A DNA stretch of 6,895 nt. Origin: Lachnospiraceae bacterium UBA3845 (GTDB lineage: Bacteria; Bacillota; Clostridia; Lachnospirales; Lachnospiraceae). The notes below the pieces were generated by a model, which worked only from the letters and a program-made list of their open reading frames with translations, ran no database searches and had not been told where the DNA came from. The translations under genes were made by a program, and so were the position numbers. Each line of letters begins with the position of its first letter. Position 1 is the first letter of the stretch. The stretch lies in assembly GCA_002392705.1 (NCBI GenBank), contig DGHP01000174.1, forward strand, positions 1,539 through 8,433. The letters run 5' to 3'. Positions 4,170 to 6,895 of the stretch are shown piece after piece.

Positions 4170-5345
4170 TTATTTCACATTCAGGATGCCGCTCTCTTCG
4201 ACCGCCCTGACCGCCTTTTCCATCTCTTCCGCCGGCAGGACCAGCGCCATGCGCACATGCCCTTCTCCGAGTTTTCCGAAAGCCGAGCCCGGCGTGACGA
4301 TCATGCCGGATCTTTCCATGAGTTCCATGGTGAACGCGGCCGAATCCGTGTATCCTTCCGGCAGCGGCGCCCACACGAACATCGTACCCTTTGAATCCGG
4401 GACATTCCAGCCGATTTTCCGAAGCCCGCCGCAGAGTGTTTTCATGCGCTTTTCATAGTCGGCACACTGCATGCGCACCGATTCCTGGGGCCCCTCCAGG
4501 GCCGCTGCGATTCCGTACTGCAGGGGCAGGAACATGCCGTAGTCAAACTGGGAGCGGACATTCCAGAAGGTGCGGATGACATCACGGTTTCCCACAACCA
4601 GAGAAGTCCGGGCCCCGGTCATGTTGTAGGACTTGGAAAGAGAGTAAAATTCGATACCGACATCTTTCGCTCCTTCATAGGCAAGGAAGGAGCCGCCGGT
4701 GCGCCCGTCATAGATGATATCGGAGTACGCGTTGTCATGGATAACGACGGTATTGTATTTTTTTGCCCATGCGATGAGCTCTCCGTAGAAAGCGTCATCC
4801 GCGACCGCGCAGACCGGATTGAGCGGATAGGAGACCAGGATGTATTTTGCGCTCCGCGCCGTTTCCTCCGGAATCTCTGACAGACGGGGAAGATAACCGT
4901 TCTCCTCCCGGAGACTGTAGGGAACCGTCTTCGCACCGCACAGTTCGGGGCCGATGGAAAAAATCGGATAGCCGGGATCCGGAACCAGGACAATGTCGCC
5001 GGGATTGCACAGAGCCCAGGCGATATGCGCCATGCCTTCCTGTGAACCGGAGATGGTCATGATCTCATCATCCTCAAGGGATACGCCGAAGCGCCTCTGA
5101 TAAAAGCCGCGGACAGCTTTCTTCAGGAAGGGACGGTCCGTGAGAGAATATTTGAAATTCTCCGGATCCTTTGCCGCTTCCGATACAGCCTCCCGGATAT
5201 GGGCCGGCGTCTCGAAGTCGGGAGTCCCGACTGAAAGGTTGTAGATCGTGCGTCCCTGCCGGGCAAGCTCCATCTTTTTTTCATTCAGAACAGCGAAGAT
5301 GCCTGCCTTGAACTGCTGTGACTTTTCTGAAAATGAAATCTCCAT
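4170..5345 (-). CDS. PLP-dependent class I/II aminotransferase, LL-diaminopimelate aminotransferase-like
   Basis: The protein has 391 residues from the chosen ATG, the normal size for fold-type I aminotransferases. In this numbering VGTPDF lies at 39-44, and GSQEG at 100-104 holds the PLP phosphate. The asparagine of YPLNP is at 176, and D204 and Y207 of HDNAYSDIIYD contact the PLP ring. The Schiff-base lysine is K238 in SLSKSYNMTGAR, with R246 after it. R365 in HVRMAL should bind the substrate carboxylate. SLSKSYNMTG resembles the DapL / PatA group, so lysine or cell-wall diaminopimelate metabolism is possible. However, the usual tryptophan of TGWR is alanine here, and no dap genes are nearby, so the substrate is uncertain. 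The start could also be ATG 5357 or GTG 5381. I prefer 5345 because GGAG lies 6 bases upstream and the family N-terminus (FSEKSQQFKAGIFAVLNEKK) fits. It is transcribed divergently from nfeD. Confidence 0.85.
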   Translation of the reverse strand: MEISFSEKSQQFKAGIFAVLNEKKMELARQGRTIYNLSVGTPDFETPAHIREAVSEAAKDPENFKYSLTDRPFLKKAVRGFYQRRFGVSLEDDEIMTISGSQEGMAHIAWALCNPGDIVLVPDPGYPIFSIGPELCGAKTVPYSLREENGYLPRLSEIPEETARSAKYILVSYPLNPVCAVADDAFYGELIAWAKKYNTVVIHDNAYSDIIYDGRTGGSFLAYEGAKDVGIEFYSLSKSYNMTGARTSLVVGNRDVIRTFWNVRSQFDYGMFLPLQYGIAAALEGPQESVRMQCADYEKRMKTLCGGLRKIGWNVPDSKGTMFVWAPLPEGYTDSAAFTMELMERSGMIVTPGSAFGKLGEGHVRMALVLPAEEMEKAVRAVEESGILNVK

Positions 5346-5360
5346 ACAAATCTCCATTCC

Positions 5361-5379
5361 GCCGCCTTTAACCGGCGGC
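5361..5379 (-). other. Leader hairpin covering an alternative Shine-Dalgarno of the aminotransferase
   Basis: GCCGCC (5361-5366) and GGCGGC (5374-5379) pair across a 7-base loop. On the minus-strand message the stem contains part of AAAGGCGG, which would serve the alternative ATG at 5357. Pairing would hide that site, which favours translation from 5345. Confidence 0.4.
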
Positions 5380-5424
5380 ACGACTATATTTCATAATCAT
5401 AAATGTATTCTTAATATTCAACTA

Positions 5425-5453
5425 AGTTTACCTTTGAAGGCCACTTTCGTCAA
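5425..5453 (-). promoter_or_regulatory. Promoter of the aminotransferase
   Basis: On the minus strand TTGACG (5448-5453) and TAAACT (5425-5430) are separated by 17 bases. That is five of six and four of six matches to the sigma-A boxes. The leader from there to the ATG at 5345 would be about 75 bases. A weaker alternative, TTGAAT with GATTAT, lies downstream of it. Confidence 0.6.
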
Positions 5454-5463
5454 TGCCGGTGGA

Positions 5464-5492
5464 TTGATTTTGGACGCTCTTTGTGAGATACT
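5464..5492 (+). promoter_or_regulatory. Promoter of the nfeD - SPFH operon
   Basis: TTGATT (5464-5469), a 17-base spacer and GATACT (5487-5492) form a fair sigma-A promoter, strengthened by TGA just before the -10 box (extended -10). The boxes lie 57 bases before the nfeD ATG. The promoter is divergent from that of the aminotransferase, with the two -35 boxes about 10 bases apart. Confidence 0.5.
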
Positions 5493-5500
5493 CTCAGTGT

Positions 5501-5516
5501 CCGTCCGGAAGGACGG
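5501..5516 (+). other. Perfect GNRA hairpin in the nfeD leader
   Basis: CCGTCC-GGAA-GGACGG is a perfect 6-base stem closed by a GNRA tetraloop. It lies 20 bases before the Shine-Dalgarno site in the expected leader RNA. No T tail follows, so it is more likely a stabilising 5' hairpin or protein site than a terminator. Confidence 0.5.
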
Positions 5517-5548
5517 GTCGGAAACAGATCAGGGCAGGAGGTGAGGAG

Positions 5549-6025
5549 ATGGAGATACAGATACAGGCAGTTACCTGGCTTATTCTTCTGATACTGTTTG
5601 TCGTGCTTGAAGCAGTGTCCGTGGCGCTGGTGTCCGTATGGTTTGTCGGAGGAAGCCTGGCGGCGCTGCTGACCACCTTTGTTACAGATAACGTGTGGAT
5701 CCAGATCGCGGTATTCGCCGGGGTGTCGTTTGTCCTTCTCCTGACGGTGAGGCCGATCGCCGCGAAACTGACAGGGAAGAACCTGAATCAGGTGGTTTCC
5801 GGGGCCCAGACCCTGGTCGGAAAACGGGCGGTCGTGACACAGAATATTGATAATCTGGCTTCCCGCGGGGAAGTTCAGGTGAACGGCCAGCTCTGGAGCG
5901 CCAGGGCGCTGAAGGACAGGGAGACATTCGGAAAGGACGAGGTGGTCATCATCCGGAAGATTGACGGCGTCAAACTTCTGGTAGAAAAAGACCCGGCGGC
6001 CGCAGACCGTCCGGAGTCCCGCTGA
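5549..6025 (+). CDS. NfeD-like membrane protein (short form)
   Basis: This 158-residue protein has three N-terminal hydrophobic segments at about residues 8-28, 30-46 and 49-68. A soluble C-terminal OB-fold domain follows at about 85-146. The domain shows the NfeD pattern: LVGKRAVVTQNID, then GEVQVNGQLWSARA (with WSAR at 116-119), then VVIIRKIDGVKLLVE. It lacks the ClpP-like protease domain of long NfeD proteins, so it is the short type. Such proteins are thought to partner SPFH scaffolds in the membrane, which fits the SPFH gene 32 bases downstream. The start is ATG 5549, after AGGAGG (5536-5541) at 7 bases. A longer reading from GTG 5483 is rejected because that codon lies inside the promoter and adds an unrelated 22-residue head. 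With its neighbour it forms an operon. Confidence 0.9.
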   Translation: MEIQIQAVTWLILLILFVVLEAVSVALVSVWFVGGSLAALLTTFVTDNVWIQIAVFAGVSFVLLLTVRPIAAKLTGKNLNQVVSGAQTLVGKRAVVTQNIDNLASRGEVQVNGQLWSARALKDRETFGKDEVVIIRKIDGVKLLVEKDPAAADRPESR

Positions 6026-6057
6026 GGAAAGAAAATGGGTTAAAGGAGGGAGAGAGA

Positions 6058-6895
6058 ATGTTGGGTACAATGGTAGGCTCTGTGATTCTTGTGGTTCTGA
6101 TTGTACTTGTACTGTGGGTAGTAGCCAGCTGCATCCGGGTCGTACCGGAAGCGCAGGCCATGGTCGTGGAGCGTTTCGGCGGCTATCTGACAACCTGGAA
6201 CAAGGGGATTCATCTCAAGATGCCGTTTGTCGACCGCGTTGCGAAGAGGGTGACGCTGAAGGAGCAGGTGGTTGATTTCGCTCCCCAGCCTGTTATCACG
6301 AAAGATAACGTAACGATGCAGATCGATACGGTTGTATTTTATCAGATCACGGATCCAAAGCTCTTCGCCTACGGCGTGGAGAATCCGATCCTGGCGATCG
6401 AGAACCTGACGGCTACGACGCTGAGGAATATCATCGGCGATATGGAACTGGACGAGACCCTCACTTCCCGTGAGGTCATCAATACCAAGATGCGCGCGAA
6501 CCTTGATCAGGCGACGGATCCCTGGGGCATCAAGGTCGGCCGTGTGGAACTGAAGAACATCATTCCGCCGGAACAGATCGTTGATGCCATGGAGAAGCAG
6601 ATGAAGGCGGAGCGCGAGAGACGTGAAGCGATACTGATCGCGGAAGGTGAGAAGAAGTCCTCGATCCTTCGCGCGGAAGGCAAGAAGGAATCTGCGATCC
6701 TCGAAGCCGAGGCGGAAAAAGAGGCGGCGATTCTCCGCGCGGAGGCTGCCAGGGAGAAGATGATCCGTGAGGCGGAAGGACGCGCGGAAGCGATCCGCAA
6801 GACCCAGCAGGCCAATGCGGACGGTATCCGCATGATCAAGGAGGCAGGCGCCGACCAGGCGGTTCTGGCGCTCAAGAGCCTTGAGGTCTGGCCGT
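6058..6895 (+). CDS. SPFH/Band 7 (paraslipin, QmcA-like) protein, 3' end outside the window
   Basis: The first 279 residues are visible and the frame is open at the right edge. One membrane segment (about residues 5-25) leads straight into the SPFH domain. That domain shows VPEAQAMVVERFGGY, then LKMPFVDRV, then LKEQVVDFAPQPVITKDNVTMQID, then YGVENP, TLRNIIGDMELD and WGIKVGRVELKNI. This order is characteristic of the paraslipin / QmcA (stomatin-like protein 2) branch. From about residue 185 it becomes a charged coiled coil made of 11-residue repeats (192-245). It should form large membrane-bound oligomeric cages or scaffolds. The ATG at 6058 follows AAAGGAGG (6042-6049) at 8 bases. It is coupled in an operon with nfeD. 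QmcA in E. coli likewise neighbours an NfeD-like protein. Confidence 0.93.
   Translation, partial: MLGTMVGSVILVVLIVLVLWVVASCIRVVPEAQAMVVERFGGYLTTWNKGIHLKMPFVDRVAKRVTLKEQVVDFAPQPVITKDNVTMQIDTVVFYQITDPKLFAYGVENPILAIENLTATTLRNIIGDMELDETLTSREVINTKMRANLDQATDPWGIKVGRVELKNIIPPEQIVDAMEKQMKAERERREAILIAEGEKKSSILRAEGKKESAILEAEAEKEAAILRAEAAREKMIREAEGRAEAIRKTQQANADGIRMIKEAGADQAVLALKSLEVWP
6631..6795 (+). repeat. 11-residue (33-base) repeats in the SPFH coiled coil
   Basis: Units start at 6631, 6664, 6697, 6730 and 6763. They read ILIAEGEKKSS, ILRAEGKKESA, ILEAEAEKEAA, ILRAEAAREKM and IREAEGRAEA. The conserved core is I-L/R-x-A-E-G/A. The 11-residue period marks a hendecad coiled coil, the usual stalk of paraslipins. 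The DNA copies share ATCCTNNNNGCGGA-like segments but differ in codons. Confidence 0.75.

Noticed and set aside
4004..4210. Plus-strand frame of 68 codons rich in Ser, Pro, Lys and Arg
   Set aside because: It is a translation of the 13-base tandem array, which changes frame with each unit. It begins at the edge of a terminator and has no ribosome site.
5483..5548. Longer N-terminus for NfeD from GTG 5483
   Set aside because: The GTG lies inside the likely promoter, and the extra residues do not resemble the family. ATG 5549 has an ideal ribosome site.
5450..6193. Minus-strand frame of 247 codons
   Set aside because: It lies opposite nfeD and the start of the SPFH gene, spans both of their ribosome sites, and has no family features.
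6507..6875. Minus-strand frame of 122 codons with Ser-Ala-Arg repeats
   Set aside because: It is the complement of the repetitive SPFH coiled coil; the repeats are inherited from the plus strand.

Overview
The window looks like chromosome of a low-to-mid GC Gram-positive anaerobe of the class Clostridia, most likely a Lachnospiraceae-type gut bacterium. The pointers are strong AGGAGG-type ribosome binding sites, sigma-A-like promoters, a CIRCE-like heat-shock operator in front of an Hsp20 gene, intrinsic terminators with T tails, and a DUF212/YuiD protein next to an LL-DAP-aminotransferase-like enzyme. This is inference from gene content; no rRNA or other taxonomic marker is present.

Layout from left to right. 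(1) Bases 1-503 hold the C-terminal end of a protein that closes with a peptidoglycan-binding repeat domain. (2) Bases 578-1852 hold a 12-helix-class ion transporter of the ArsB/NhaD/CitM superfamily. (3) Bases 1853-2675 are an 823-base gene-free stretch rich in relics: three tandem 36-base repeats, a strong terminator, an orphan Shine-Dalgarno site, a perfect AT-rich palindrome and a composite repeat that reads like a decayed peptide on the minus strand. It ends in a sigma-A promoter overlapped by a CIRCE-like operator. (4) Bases 2676-3122 hold the small heat-shock protein Hsp20, with its own terminator. (5) Bases 3472-3951 hold a DUF212 (divergent PAP2) membrane protein with an extended -10 promoter. 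(6) A bidirectional terminator at 3959-4003 separates it from the convergent aminotransferase (4170-5345, minus), whose 3' end carries a nine-unit 13-base tandem array. (7) A divergent promoter region (about 5425-5492) serves the aminotransferase on one side and, on the other, an nfeD - SPFH (paraslipin/QmcA-like) operon that leaves the window at the right edge.

How the genes relate. Only nfeD and the SPFH gene form a clear functional pair: NfeD proteins typically sit next to SPFH/flotillin-like membrane scaffolds and are thought to act with them. Hsp20 is a self-contained heat-shock unit. The transporter may once have been translationally coupled to the upstream peptidoglycan-binding protein, because that protein's frame stays open past its TAA and meets the transporter start in a GTGA overlap. 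The remaining genes are ordinary single transcription units.

I see no complete new multi-gene system, phage, CRISPR array or insertion sequence. The most unusual material is non-coding: the 2350-2475 composite element, the 36-base and 13-base tandem repeats, the asymmetric CIRCE over a promoter, and duplications at gene boundaries (480/540 and 5336-5357).
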